A DNA stretch of 64,000 bases from Ichthyophis bannanicus (taxonomy: Eukaryota > Chordata > Amphibia > Gymnophiona > Ichthyophiidae): assembly GCA_033557465.1 (NCBI GenBank), contig CM066037.1, positions 201,251,156-201,315,155 on the forward strand. The letters are read 5' to 3'. Made by a program: the position numbers and the translations under genes. Numbering within the stretch: position 1 is the first letter of the stretch; each line of letters begins with the position of its first letter. The notes under the pieces were generated by a model that saw nothing but the letters and a program-made list of their open reading frames with translations, had not been told where the DNA came from and made no database searches. Below, one piece after another: positions 42,552 through 54,060 of this stretch.

Positions 42552-44375
42552 TTTTGTTTTAGTGGTTAAAAGATGATTTTCTGTTAAAATCACTAACAGT
42601 GGACACTTATAGCAAACCTGTGAAAAGGACTGGTTGAGATTAAGCATCTTTAAGGCAGGATTCATTAATTGTTTTTATAAATGTTTAATTCGTGAGTAAA
42701 GGTATTTTTTTACAACTTTAATAATAGCTTGACCAGCTAGGACAGCTGATGTAAGTCTGAAAAAGTACTGATATAAGTCTGAAAAGTGCTTGTGTAAGTC
42801 TGAAAAGTGCCTGGTGCAGTGAGCTGACATTTGATGTGAAATGACTGAGTCGCTCAAGCTGACGATTGCTCAACCTCCCAGGAGCAAGGGGTAGGATTGG
42901 AGCGCGAGAAAGTCATAGGAATCTTCAGCGAGACAGTTCAGATAAGCTTGTCATTGAGTTTTGCAAGCAAAAACTGTCTCTGGAATCAGAGCAGGGGGAT
43001 GGTCAGAAGAGATGCTTTCCCTGCTATTCTTTGCAGATGTCACAACTATTTACCCTGATCCTGGAAGACTTCTATCTGCTCTGTGGGCTTCCCCAGGATA
43101 AAATGTCGCACATTGTCAGTTGTGTTTCTTTCCTCTGAAGTGCCGTTTTCTGCAGATGAAGTGCTGTTTTCCTGCAGATGCAAGCATCGTTATCTTGGAA
43201 AACTTTCATCTACAGTGCTGGGATCAGATATCGGATGCCTTTCATCTCGCCTGTAAGGGTCGCCGTGAGACCTGAAGTTTCCTTTCTTAGACTGTCAGCT
43301 GTGTCCATTGCCAGTAGTCGCTGGTGAAGAAGTTATCTCCAGCCATACAGTGTCACTTCAGTATGTGTCACTTCAACTCTTTCTGTGTCGAAAGCGAGAC
43401 TGTCTGTGAAAGTACGGTAAGACATAGACTTGTGCAGTACATAATGTGATTTTGCCAATTTCTCCCTGGACTTTTGTTGTGGATTTGCGATTTGCTTATG
43501 ACTTGGCAAAGAAAAATGCAGTTTTGTTTTTATCTGCTCTTTTTGAAGGTTAGTCTTGCATATTTGCAAAGGCCCTAGAAACTGCGTTATCTGATGAGAA
43601 ACTCAACCATCCCTTTTTAATTTCTTATGTGAATGATTTGTTTTTAATGTAAACTGAATTACTTATGTTATTGGTCAGATTTGTGCCTTTTATTAGTTTA
43701 TACTGGTCAGTTAGGTTTGAGGGTTAATTCTGTTTAAACTGCGGTGTCTTGTAAAAATGTAACTTTCTGGGAATTGTCTTAACACTCTCTGGTCAGAAGG
43801 ATCAGAAAGTCTCTCTGTCTCTCTGTTATCACAGTAGAAGGTTTGTTTTTGAATGGTTGCAATATACTGGGAAATGCGCCATGTTTTAAATGTAAATGTA
43901 AAACAAAAATGTACTGGGAAGAGTGCCATGGTTATTGTAAACTATTCAAATTGTTTGTAGCTATTTCTGATGTCCTTGTTATCTGTGTGTTCTTGTAAAT
44001 TTTCGCAACTGGCTGTAAGCCAGTGAGCTTTTATTCAAAGTGAATTAATGAAGTAATTTCTGCTCTGTCTATATGGTAATGATTTTTGCAATTGGATCTC
44101 ATTGCTTTCCTCATTGATTTTTTGCTAGCACACGTCACGATTTTTGAAATCCAAGAGACACTATTCGGTGAACCAAAAAGACTCTTTTCTGATATCTGTG
44201 TCACAGATGTCACCGTATGTAGCACTGTTAAAGATGACTTTATTTTCTCTTTTATCTCCCTTTGAAGATACTTCTTTTGAAACCCAGTTTTTGGACTTCG
44301 TGAAGTTCGCCAGGGCAGCTGGGAAATGAATCATCTGTTTATTTACCCTGATCGTCTGTTTCTGCCTTGTTGCTG
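42552..44375. other. Unassigned interval of the retrovirus-like element
   Basis: No pol or env frame recognised. At about 42755-42812 a 23-24 bp unit (TAAGTCTGAAAAGTGCYTG) is repeated three times. The rest is non-coding on inspection. Confidence 0.4.
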
Positions 44376-44815
44376 CAGCGGAAGCTTACCGCTGTGGTTA
44401 TGCATTTTGTCTTTTTGAAACTGTTTCACAGATTGCAATTGTAGGGCCAGTCTAGGGCCAGTATATACATATGCCTGCCTATCGGATTCATTCTATTTTT
44501 GATTTTGCAACTTGTTTTGGAATCTGTTCTGTGATATTTCTGATACAGCCTCCGATTGAATAAAAGCTTTTCCTTTTTAGCCCTTATGGCGGTGTGTGTT
44601 TCCCCGGACACTATTTGAAATAATTAATGAATGCCTTGGCAGTTATCCCAGACACCCGGTGTTGCGCAGCGCTATCTTAACTTATTGTGTACGGTTGCAC
44701 TCAGTCCTGTTTGTTTTCCTTTTATTGCAAGAGATTCTCCTTAACGAGATGACAAGTACTTTATATCTGGGATCCGCAGAATTATTTTAGCAGAAGTAAA
44801 GTCACCAGATTGGGT
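44376..44815 (+). other. LTR-like terminal signals
   Basis: Contains a TATATACATATG stretch near 44462, GATTGAATAAAAGCTTTTCC (AATAAA near 44559) and, about 40 bp on, a G/T-rich stretch (GGCGGTGTGTGTTTCC) of the kind that follows a poly(A) signal in LTRs. It may be the 3' LTR of an element starting somewhere after 42551. It does not match the LTR-like region at 40908-41546. Confidence 0.35.
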
Positions 44816-44879
44816 CCTGCTTAAAGTTGCATCCGAAGACACTCCCAGCTCCGGAGTTCCTGGTCCATGTCTCTCTTCC

Positions 44880-45261
44880 TTGACAGCATCTTCTCATCCA
44901 TGCATTGAGACTCCGGAACTCTGCCTGTCTTTTGGGTCTTGCACGTGGAAGAAGAAGCATTTTAGAGAACATTACCCTGGAAGTTCTGGATTTCCACTTC
45001 CTACCCAAAAGCCTAAATTTGGCCTCCAGAACCTCCCTCAGACACTTTCCTATGTCATTGGTACCAACATGTACAAAGATATCAGACTCCTCTCCACTCT
45101 ATCTAAAGCCTTGTCTAGGTGACACATGAGGTCCGCTACCTTCACACCAGTTAGGTATGTTACCAGGTGATTCTCATATCCACCAGTCACCCAGCTATGT
45201 ACATGCTTAATAATTGAATCACCAACTATAATGACTGTTCTAACCCTTTCCTCATGGACAC
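44880..45261 (-). pseudogene. CR1 ORF1 esterase remnant, 3' piece
   Basis: Minus-strand frames read VIVGDSIIKHVHSWVTGG, GVKVADLMCHLDKALD and AEFRSLNAWMRR, homologous to the esterase domain of ORF1 in copies A and B, with indels. Interrupted at 45261 by a solo LTR; the 5' part continues at 46797. Confidence 0.85.
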
Positions 45262-46796
45262 TGTCGTGCCCTTCCCCCACCTAGGCGGCTGCCTGACGAG
45301 GTGAAGGGGGAGCGAATGTCACTTTCAAGCAACTCCAGAGCAAAGGCTTCTGGGAGTTGTAGTATTTAGAGCAAATGTAGTTGTAATCAAAGGCTGAGCC
45401 GAGAGTTGAAAGCAAACGCAGGAATATTTTTATTAGCCTCCCTTAACAGCGGGAACTTCAAAATGAAGCTTGGTAAATCACGTGTACAAAATATCCACAA
45501 GAAACTCAGGTAAGAAAACTGCTCTTGCTTACTTCAGCATACAAAGGTTACTCATTCAAAAATAATGCTTCACTTCCCAGTGCTTTAAACAAACTCAAAA
45601 TGGTCATTGAAACTTCAATGCAAACAACTTCCAGCAAATAAACTTTTCTTCTTTGGTTCAGAGCTCTAAGGGTTTTAATCAGTTATCCAGAGACTTCCAG
45701 CAGCACTCCGGTGCAAGTCTCATTTAGGGCAGCAAGCACACTAATTAAAACTTCTTAGCTCTGTAAAACCACCATGCATATCAGAGAAATGGAATTTTCT
45801 TCAAACATATATTTCCACACACTCTTATTTCACTATCAGGGATAACTCACATTCCATAGCCTCCTCTGGCTCATTTAAAAGAATATTTTTCCCGATGTCC
45901 ATTGACTCACATTCTGAACAGGACTGTTGTGTGACGTCATCAGCAAACAGCTGTTCTTTCCCTCGGTGCAGAGAACTATTCTCTCCACTAATTACTTCCT
46001 GGTCTTTCAGCATATGTTGAACCGGTTTTAAAACATTTAAACCTTCTTTACTGAGAGGCTTCCTGTAACCCTGCTTCTGGTTAAACTCCTGGAGCTGGCT
46101 GTCTAGGAACTCTTCCTGAGACCTCTGGCTAATAACTTTAGCAGCAGTACCTTTTGGAAGTTTCTTTAGCAGTGTTTCCCTGCTCCTTCCCTGGCCATGC
46201 TGTTTCCTGGTTAAAGCAGCCTTCTCGTCTCCCTTCCTCCCGCAAGCATGAAACTCTTGCACTGAATGAGGCTCCCTTTCAGACTCCTCCTCTGAAACCG
46301 AGTCAGCTCTCTTCCTCTCGTGTCCTGGCAATCTTTCCAGACCTGGCAACCTCCTTGCCTGTCTTTGCAATCTCCCTTCCTCCCCTGGGAAGCTCGAGAC
46401 TTTCTCCAATCTTGCCAATCTCCTTTCCTCCCCTGGGAATCTCCTTCCCTGGCCTGGGGATCTTGAGAAACTCCTTTCCTCTCCCGGGAGTCCTGAGAAT
46501 CTCCTCAGTCTCGTGAGTTTCCTTAATCTTGCCAAACTATCTCTCTCTGTTCTCTGGGGCTTATAAACATGTGACTAGCCAGTATCTTTCCACCCCGCCC
46601 CCAGCTCTGCTGCATTACCACCCTCAGTTGCTATGGAGCTGGGGCGTGGCTTTTGAACAACAACTTTTGACAGGTTCTTTTTTTCAGCCTTAGCTGCACT
46701 TTTAAACTGAGCATTTTTTCCCCTTTCCCTCTGACTAGGGGAAATTGCCTGTACTTTTCCTATCTTTCTAGGGACCTGGCCATCTTCGCCATCACA
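45262..46796 (-). mobile_element. Solo LTR of a Gmr1-like element, 4-bp TSD
   Basis: On the minus strand begins TGTGATGGCG and ends GGGCACGACA (TG...CA), 1535 bp, flanked by ACAC at 45258-45261 and 46797-46800. Removing it rejoins the CR1 ORF1. It contains GTTTATAAGCC (minus strand, near 46560), AATAAA near 45433, and the AGGCAGCCGCCTAG block shared with the LTR at 9657-10990. Confidence 0.9.
45825..46535 (-). CDS. ORF inside the solo LTR, unknown product
   Basis: 236 codons from ATG 46535, about 25 bp after a TATA-like GTTTATAAGCC. The N-terminal half is Arg/Gly/Glu-rich with imperfect repeats of LPGEERRLARLEK type (RFPGEERRL, SSFPGEEGRL, RRLPGLERLPG), so it grew by internal duplication of a unit of about 14 residues. 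The C-terminal half is more complex (GTAAKVISQRSQEEFLDSQL) and ends in an acidic tail (ECESMDIGKNILLNEPEE). No domain recognised. The frame is at the same place relative to the LTR end as in 9657-10990. Whether it is translated is unknown. Confidence 0.4.
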   Translation of the reverse strand: MARLRKLTRLRRFSGLPGEERSFSRSPGQGRRFPGEERRLARLEKVSSFPGEEGRLQRQARRLPGLERLPGHERKRADSVSEEESEREPHSVQEFHACGRKGDEKAALTRKQHGQGRSRETLLKKLPKGTAAKVISQRSQEEFLDSQLQEFNQKQGYRKPLSKEGLNVLKPVQHMLKDQEVISGENSSLHRGKEQLFADDVTQQSCSECESMDIGKNILLNEPEEAMECELSLIVK

Positions 46797-47105
46797 ACAC
46801 ATGGCCCTAGAAAAACCTCCTCAGTACAAGAGGGTTTTCCATCACCTGGAAGACAGGTCCAAGCTACAGGATCACTTCCTGCCACACCAGAGTGATGCTT
46901 TCTTGTCATGTGACCTTTCTCCTCCATGGCAGCAGGGAGGCTGGCAGACTGGAGGTGGGACTTCACTACTATGCCCTTGTAGATCTTATCTATATACATC
47001 TCTGTCTTCCTTATGTTCTCCAAGTCTGCTACTCTAGCCTCCAGAGATTGGACTCATTCCCTAAGAGCAAAGAGCTCCTGGCACCTAATGCACACATAAA
47101 GACCC
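46797..47105 (-). pseudogene. CR1 ORF1 remnant, 5' piece
   Basis: The frame MENIRKTEMYIDKIYKGIVV, KSHLQSASLPAAMEEKGHMT and PSCTEEVFLGP corresponds to the coiled-coil end and linker of CR1 ORF1 in copies A and B. Homology stops at about 47105, before the zinc motif. Confidence 0.8.
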
Positions 47106-47515
47106 TGGCTGTGGGGAACCCCCTACATCCCCTCACCTTTTGGAACTGGCCTGGCTCTGCGGTTGCCCGATGTCTAAAGGGATTTATTCCACCTCCGAGG
47201 TGGAATAAGATCCTCCTCTATCTTGCCTAGCCCAGACATACAGGGCTGACCTCAGAATAGGCCCTGTATGTCCAGGGTCACATTCCCACCCACCATCTGC
47301 CCTCACTCCTCCCATGGCCCTCCCTATCCTGCCCACAAGCAGAGCTCCCTGCACAAATTGACAATACGTACGGTGAGCTCTGTCGCCAGCAGCACGATCC
47401 TGATGTTTAGTTGGTCTGGATGTCTGGATCGGACATCCAGACCTGCTAAACTAGGATCAGAATAACCTTCAATATGTTTAATGGACTTTGTTCACCTCAA
47501 AAGTAATTAAGATAA
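47106..47515. other. Unassigned interval
   Basis: No gene. Contains two short perfect or near-perfect inverted repeats: CCACCTCCGAGGTGG at about 47190 and GGATGTCTGGATCGGACATCC at about 47417, which could be ends or hairpins of unknown elements. Confidence 0.45.
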
Positions 47516-47695
47516 GAATATAAGAACATAAGATATGCCATACTGGGTCAGACCAAGGTTCATCACCGTTTCCAACAGTGGCCAATCTAGGTCACAAGTA
47601 TCTAACAGTTTCCACAAAAGACACAGGTTCCACAATACTTGTATTAGGGCAAGCAGTGGATATTCTGGGTTCACTTTAATAATGGTTTATTTCAG
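47516..47695 (-). mobile_element. CR1 3'-end fragment
   Basis: AGAATATAAGAACATAAGAT then GCCATACTGGGTCAGACCAA; has a short internal deletion (CATCACCGTTTCC) relative to other copies. Ends at TTTAATAATGGTTTAT. Confidence 0.85.
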
Positions 47696-47699
47696 GTCC

Positions 47700-48180
47700 T
47701 GAATTAATCTGTTCCTTATGAGGATAACCAGCTGAACCTGAAACTGAATGTGACTACCTCCTTCCCTTTAATAGGTTCAAGAGCCTATAAAGCTAAGATT
47801 ATGCCTGAGGTGGGTGGGAGTTGGGGATGGGAGGGAAAGAAGACTTAATAAATGCTGGCTTGCTACACAGTGGCCTGACCTGTGCTTCTAAGGTAATGTC
47901 TTAACACTTTCCTAAGTGATTCACACAGCCCTTGCTTTGGTAGAGGGGGCCTTTCAACTTGCCCCTTTGATCTGTCACTTGGCTTTAACACCTATTTAAG
48001 ACAACTTCACAGACCTTTTGCCTCCTAACTGGAAGGCCTCTTTGTAAATGTCTCTAGAAACAAATTTATTTAATTAGTTCTACTCAGAGACTGTTTACTG
48101 TATTTTACTTTCTATACTAAGCTATACTCTGATTTGATTTAAATTAAAAGCTGCCTTGTGGTACTAAGACCTGGCTGACT
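47700..48180 (+). other. LTR-like block related to 54200-55990
   Basis: Shares with the reverse strand of 55700-55850 the ordered words CTATAAAGCT, GATTAT, TGCTACACAGT, CCTGTGCT and CTCTGATTTGATTTAAATTA. CTATAAAG is a plausible TATA box. It differs by an extra segment of about 200 bp before the last shared word. The pol remnant next to it runs on the opposite strand. Confidence 0.5.
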
Positions 48181-48800
48181 CAATGAAAACACTGAATTTT
48201 AAAATACACAGATGTATCAGCTTTAACCCAATGAATTAACTTTTCCCCAAGATTTAGAGTATGTCCCAGAAGATAAATACTTAAGTACAGATCTTTTTCC
48301 AGCTGTAGCAGCTCCTTTCGGTAGTCCTTCAGGACTAGTACTTCAGATAAGGCTTTGCTATCATATGCTATAACTTTGTTGGCAGTGTCATGTTTTTGAT
48401 ACAGGACTACACTCATACAATCTTGTATGTATCCCAACTCAAGGAAAAATTATTTTCCTCCTTCTGGAATAAGTTAGGCAAAGGGCTCAGTTCAGACGGT
48501 CTTTTAGCTCCTTCATGGCTGCCTCCTATTCTGATCCCCAAGCCCATGGTTCACTGTTCTTCGGAAGTTTGATCAAGGGGTGGGAAATCTCAGCAGACTG
48601 GTCCATGACCTTACAGGAATAATTACAGATGCTTAGGAATGACCATAATTCAGGCACATTAGTGGGTCTCTTGAGCTGCTGCAGAGCTGTTATCCTTCTC
48701 TTATAAATCCTTACTTATAATGAGACTTAGAGGCTCACCAGTGCCGTTATCAAAAAGACATCTGGCACCCCCATCTTTGCAAAGTTAGTTTTTCTGATGT
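48180..48800 (-). pseudogene. LTR-element RT/RNase H junction remnant
   Basis: From about 48640 downward the minus-strand frames give ISHPLIKLPKNSEPWAW and AAMKELKDRL, the thumb of a retroviral/gypsy RT. Then ORF 48437-48180 gives MSVVLYQKHDTANKVIAYDS, KALSEVLVLKDYRKELLQLE, the start of the RNase H-like connection. There are stops between the pieces. The rest of the element is missing. Confidence 0.6.
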
Positions 48801-50050
48801 CTAGGATCCTTATGTTCTAATATCGAAGCTCACCGTCCGATGATCACTGCATGTCAGATGATCAACCACTGCAACTTAGAAATGCTCTCCCCATTTGTAA
48901 GCACCAAGTCCAGTATCTCCCCTCCCGTGTTGGTTCCATTACCAGTTGCTGGAACAGTTCTCCCTGTAGAAATCTCAGGCTCTACCTATCTTTAGATGAC
49001 ACTGCAGCAAGGATATTCCATTCAACATCTGACAAATTTAAATCTCCTACTAATAGTACTTCTCTTTTCATCGTGATATTGTGAATGTCTTCAATCAAAT
49101 CTCTATTTATTCTGCCTGTGAAGGAGGTCTATAGATCACATCAATGTCAATAGATTTTCCATTCTCTCTTTCCAGACTAACCCACACTGCCTCCTCCTTC
49201 CCTTGTAAGCCCTGCAGTTCTGTGGCTTTAACATTAATTTTTATACATAGCACCACGTCTCTGTCTTTCCTGGATAGATTATAGCCTGCTATAACTATGT
49301 CCCAGTCATTGTTTTCCATGTACCATGTCTGCATGACTCCCACTACATCCAAGTCAACCTCTTCCATCACAGCTTCTAAATCTGGAACTTCATTGTGCAT
49401 ACTATGATGTTGCTCTTCCTTCCCTTTTGATTTTTTAATGTGTTATGTAGCTGGGGGATTTGTTCATACATCCCCAATAATCCTAGTTTAAGCTCTCCTC
49501 AGTGGATTAGCCAGTATATTGTGGAAGACACTTCTCCCTTTCTTTCATAGGTGGATACCATCCCTGCTCAGCAGTTCTTGGAAAATCATGCCATGGCCCA
49601 GGAAGCTAAAATACTCCCAATGACACCATCCACAAAGCCAGGCATTCATCTCAAGGATGTGAGTCTCTCAGCCCTGGCCCTGACCCTTGCCAGGGAGGAT
49701 TGAGGAAAACATCACCTAAACATGTGACTGCTTCACCTTCTCTCCCAGAGCCACAGTCACTTTTGATACACTCAGAGGAGTCTCAACAAATATACCATAG
49801 CATCTCAGATCTTGGAACCAGGCAGACAGCACACCTCCTGGGACATCATGTCTGTACATAAGATGGATGCCTCTGTACCCCTTAAAAGGATGTCACCAAC
49901 TACCACTATCTTTTGCTTCCTCCTATTTGCTGATCCTACAGTTTGAGTTGTTTGAGCTCTGATACCTCCTGTTCCTGTGGTGTTGTTGCCTCTTCCACTT
50001 CCAGGATGGCATATCAGTTCCACAGTTCAAGAGAAGGTGGAGTTGAGGTG
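48800..50050 (-). pseudogene. Old CR1 of a different subfamily: ORF1 and endonuclease remnants
   Basis: ORF1 part (about 50023-49500): KIVVVGDILLRGTEASILC, CCLPGSKI, then NAWLCGWC, LLSRDGIHL and GRSVFHNILANPLRRA, an esterase of the CR1 type with the nucleophile Ser changed (GDI instead of GDS). Endonuclease part (49400-48850): EAVMEEVDLDVVGVMQTWY, NNDWDIVIAGYNLSRKDRD, EAVWVSLERENGKSIDID, VIYRPPSQAE. Several stops and frameshifts. Its ORF1 sequence (VVVGD, GAKI-like) is unlike that of copies A and B, so it represents another, older CR1 lineage. Confidence 0.75.
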
Positions 50051-51229
50051 TTGAGTCTGCAAACCCGAGTGATCTGTGATCACATCACAAATTCGAGTAT
50101 TTTTAAAAACAGTTAAGGAAGCATATTCTTAGGTATTAGAATTTTCCGAAGTCTCCTTTGATAATTCCAGGAGATAATGGTGAGGAAATGTCTTTTGGAG
50201 GATCTCAAGATATCATTAGACGCATTGCCTCCTATATTCAGGCTGCAATATTTGTCATCTAATAAATGTTTTGGGAGTCCATTATTAGAGATATCAGTTT
50301 AAAACAGACTGTTTTTCTGGAAAATTCCTTGGAAGTGATCACAGAGAGATTTGCTTGGAATCTAACCATAATACTGTTTTGTACTCATATTTTTGATATA
50401 TGACAGAATTTTTTGTGATCAAATATCTGTATTTTTCTTGATTTTTCTCAGGCAATGCACAACAGGAAGAGGGATGTTTTATAGTTACACTCAAGGGTCC
50501 TTGAAATTGGTGCTAGCTTTTGGCTTAAAATTCATTTTTGTTAATTTGTAACGTTAAGGGGTAAAACTTCTCTTTTCTTTGATCCCAAAAACTTTTAGAT
50601 TTGTATCTGCTAGAGAGTCTCTTGCAGTGATAATGTTGAGTGGATCAGAAAGTCCTCCAGCTGTGAAATAAAGATCATAGGAAATGAAGGTGGCTGGGAT
50701 GTTGGATATCTCCCTTTGCTGGTTCCTTTTATTGATATTATTTCCTTTTTTATGATATGGGCCAATATATGTTCCATGTCTAATTTTTCTTTTGGACTCC
50801 TGTTTATTTTATGGACTAAATTGGAAGACGATTATTGGTAATATTATTGTGGAATTATGTTATTTCCTTTTCTCTTATTTCCTTCCATTCATGTATATCT
50901 TGGATGCATATTATAAAATTTTAATAAAGAGGAAGTTAAAAAAAAAGAAATATTAAAACATAGAAGTGCACATCCCATAATACAGACAAAAGCAGTCAAT
51001 CTTAAATACAAAATAGAATCAGCAAGTTAAACATATTTACTTAACCAGATGCAGCAATAAATGCTTGAAATATCTGCCCATATGAATTTGCCGCGATCTG
51101 TTCCTAAAAATGAGGAGATTCATCTCAAGCCAGATTCTGGCAAAGCAGGCTCAAGCACGAGTCTAACACAATGAGCTTGTCTTGCCAATGAAGCCAACAA
51201 TAATGACTTGTCTATTAAATAACATGTAC
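50051..51229 (+). other. Unassigned interval with poly(A)-type terminus
   Basis: T-rich on the plus strand and ends TTTTAATAAAGAGGAAGTTA then an A-run (50938-50952), as expected for the 3' end of a poly(A) retroposon such as an L1-type LINE. No ORF supports a specific family. 50953-51229 has no recognised feature. Confidence 0.35.
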
Positions 51230-51385
51230 GAGATGTAGTATGCACCAAACTTGAGTTGTTGACTTAATTTTATGTCTATTTTTGCACTGAATTTTATTGC
51301 ATTTGCTTTTTATGTACATTTGACTTATAATCCACCTAGAGCACTGTATAGAGTGGAATGTAAATATTTTTAAATAAATAAATAG
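51230..51385 (+). mobile_element. L2-type 3'-end fragment
   Basis: CCACCTAGAGCACTGTATAG then AGTGGAATGTAAATATTTTT and AAATAAATAAATA: the end structure of an L2-like element. Confidence 0.6.
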
Positions 51386-51585
51386 GAATAGAGTAAAATG
51401 ATGGCAGATAAAGACCATACAGCCTATCCAGTCTGCCCTTCCATTCCAACTACCAAGCTCTATAATCTTCTCTGTTTGTCCCACGCTTTCTTGAATTTAG
51501 ATGCAGTCCTATCTCTACAACATTCACTGAGAGGCTTTTCCATGCATCTATTACTCTTTTCATAAATCAGTATTTCCATAAAAAA
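51386..51585 (-). mobile_element. CR1/L3-type 3'-end fragment
   Basis: AGTAAAATGATGGCAGATAA, CCAGTCTGCCC and GGCTTTTCCATGCATCTATT are words of another CR1/L3 subfamily 3' end, read on the minus strand. It is distinct from the GAACATAAG family elsewhere in the window. Confidence 0.65.
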
Positions 51586-51619
51586 ATAACTACTGACATA
51601 AAATATGTCTGAACCACAT

Positions 51620-52330
51620 ATCTTAAAATCCTGAATTTCCAGATGGCCATATTAAATAGCCTTGCAACTAATTGGAAACCAATTCTATCCATTTAACCAA
51701 TTCTATCCATGTAATTTAGGTGTCATTGCTCAAAGTGGTGACAATCAATAAGAAGACCTACAACCACATTTTTGAATGAGCTGAAGAACTCTAAGGGGCA
51801 TGTTTACTAAAGGTTGTTAGCTATCTTCGTGGTGTTAACAAGGGATCATCACACCTCAAAGACAGCTAACGTTGGAGAAATGCAGCTTTCATGGGCCTTT
51901 TTCTGCAGCAACTTCATTTCATGTGGTGGCTGCTTGAATGGGCAGGACGTGGGTGGAGAATGGGTGTTCCAGTTTCGAGAAGCTACCATGGGCTTTGACA
52001 CCGTGTAGTAGCAGCACTTTCTGCAGACTTCGCAGATTCAACTATCACTACATCAATAGATGGCATTATCTGTAATTGCGAAGCTGGCCCACTGCAATCC
52101 CAGCATTTTCTCCATGGAATCTGCAGGGAATATGCTGGGATCTTCCCCTGCACATAGTGCAGGACTTTTGCAGCTAATGCTGGCTTTTTGTAACTATCAT
52201 CCGGTGTTAGCTGCAAAAACCTTTTGCACTTTAGTACACAGATCCCTAAGTGATACAGCTGGACAACCAATATATAAGGAATTGCAATAATCTACAGTAG
52301 ATATAGTAAGATCATTTTCTGTGATGCTGC
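51620..52330 (-). pseudogene. Old L2 ORF2 C-terminal remnant, split by a MITE
   Basis: GCTCAAAGTGGTGACAATCA and GAGCTGAAGAACTC before, and ACAGCTGGACAACC, AAGGAATTGCAATAATCTAC after the MITE, correspond to the L2 section that encodes the post-RT region. No continuous frame. Removing 51795-52246 and one TAA gives continuous L2. A further piece upstream in the same element is at 53800-54060. Confidence 0.55.
51795..52246. mobile_element. Harbinger-type MITE with TAA TSD
   Basis: 452 bp, non-coding. Ends GGGGCATGTTTACTAAAG and CTTTAGTACACAGATCCC are imperfect inverted repeats (about 14 of 18 match). Flanked by TAA at 51792-51794 and 52247-52249. TWA duplications and G-starting repeats are typical of PIF/Harbinger. 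Confidence 0.75.
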
Positions 52331-52599
52331 CCTACAATCATCTAACGCCAGAAAGAGTTTTAACCGATGTAATAGCTGCAATTTATAAAACAAACTATTC
52401 ATCACATATCTTATATCAGATTATAATGTCAACTTAAGAGTTAATTTTAGAAACTATACAGTAGGTACCATTTACAATTAAAAAAACAGATTTATGCCTG
52501 TATTTAATAGCATGCAATGATTTAAAAGAGGCCATGTTCTGGGTAGTCCTTTCCCGTATATATATTGTTGTTTTTTATAATGGCGATACACATCTACAA

Positions 52600-52972
52600 G
52601 CAGCAGTTTTACCTGTCAGCATTTATATCTACTTAGATTCATACATAACTCCTGACGAACCTCTCTTTAGACCTGGGGCTGGCAAGAATGCTTGAACAGA
52701 GAAATGTGCTCACCTTTCTGACATTTAAAACCATCTCTCTTCAGACAAAATTTGACTTTCAAAGGACAGCTCTTTATTTAGCTGCTACTGGACATGCATG
52801 TTTATGAATCTACTACCTACCATACATATAAGCGATAGTTTATACATGTATATGTAGTAAAATCACTTCATATATGTCTCCATTTTATTTACACATTACT
52901 CTTTGTTGTAAACCACCTTGATATGATAATATAGATGGTATATCAAGTTCAGTAAACTAAACTAAACTAAGC
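52600..52972 (+). mobile_element. L2-type 3'-end fragment with AACTA tail
   Basis: TTGTTGTAAACCACCTTGAT, then GGTATATCAAGTTCAGTAAA and repeated AACTA (about 52953-52970): an L2-like 3' end with a 5-bp tail unit. The left boundary is uncertain. Confidence 0.55.
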
Positions 52973-53135
52973 TCTATCCCCATCCCACCCCGTGATGCTG
53001 TCCTTTTTTTGATAATCCACATTTCTAAAATGGCCCTTTCTGCTATATGTGACACCATTTCTCTGTGTCATTGGAAGCATCATGGGGCTGATTTTATAAG
53101 AAGCAGCATAAAGATACATGCCACTCAAAGGCATA

Positions 53136-53342
53136 AGGACTGGGGTTTCTAGTCCCACAGGTGCTCCTTGTGGTCTTGGGCAAGCCATTTAACCCTCCAT
53201 AGCCCATTTTCCCTGTAAAATAGTTATCTCCAAGTTATAATGCCCTGTTCAATGTAATTTCAGTTTGTTCAATGTAAACCGCACTGATGCAGAATAGTGC
53301 GGTATATAAGAGAATGTAAATAAATAAATAAAATAAATAAAT
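53136..53342 (+). repeat. 5'-truncated CORE-SINE with 8-bp TSD
   Basis: Starts in the core (AGGACTGGGGTTTCTAGTCC) and runs through TCTTGGGCAAGCCATTTAAC to the L2-type tail (GTGCGGTATATAAGAGAATG and AAATAAATAAATAA). Flanked by AAGGCATA at 53128-53135 and 53343-53350. Confidence 0.9.
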
Positions 53343-53350
53343 AAGGCATA

Positions 53351-53799
53351 ATAAACCACATAATTTCAAAGATTATGCGCTTTCTTTAGGAGGCTGCTAT
53401 TCTGTTAGCACATGCTAAGTCTGATCCGCTGTACTTTCAGTGTAGATAGGGTTTGGGTGGAGGGCAAATTTGCATATGTAAATTATAAAATATTATGATT
53501 TGCACATGTGCTTGAAAAATCTAGGTGCAGATATTTATATCTGCTATAGAGCAGGTGTAAGTAAGTACTTGCACCTAATTTGTGCGAGTGTTTACACCAC
53601 TTTCGGCCTATTTTATAAAGTACATGTGTAGTTCATTTTAGAAAATAAGCCTCAAATTATTTCCATGCAAGTTTATGAAATTACCCTCTACATGTGTTTT
53701 ATAAAAGGCTGAACCTTCACCAAACTATTTATAAAATACTCACCTACTTTTACACAAGTGAGCCTAAACATCCATTTAACCACTTACAAAGCTTTCCTC
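53351..53799. other. Unassigned stretch
   Basis: TTTTATAAA-type words on both sides of the SINE (53085 and 53610-53710) suggest that the SINE landed in an older unidentified MITE-like repeat. No gene. Confidence 0.4.
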
Positions 53800-54060
53800 C
53801 CTATGACCAAAACTACATCAAAGTTTCACATTTCGGTTGATGCTTGCACCATATGATTATGGATTTGTATAAACAAAGAGCTCTCTGCAGCATAATGTGA
53901 CTAAGCAGCAATGCTTTAGTTTTATTAACATCAAACTTTAAACTGTTACTCTGTATCCAATAAATTATATCCTCAGTGTAGGCAGCTGTAGCAGAGAGTG
54001 CTTCACCAATATTTGTTAACATGGGGAAAAATCTGTACATCAGCTAAATAAATATAACAT
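53800..54060 (-). pseudogene. Old L2 RT remnant
   Basis: Frame with TNIGEALSATAAYTEDIIYW and IQSNSLKFDVNKTKALLLS, the L2 block after the catalytic motif (W-x-x-x-N-x-LK-x-N-x-x-KT). Probably the same element as 51620-52330. Confidence 0.6.
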
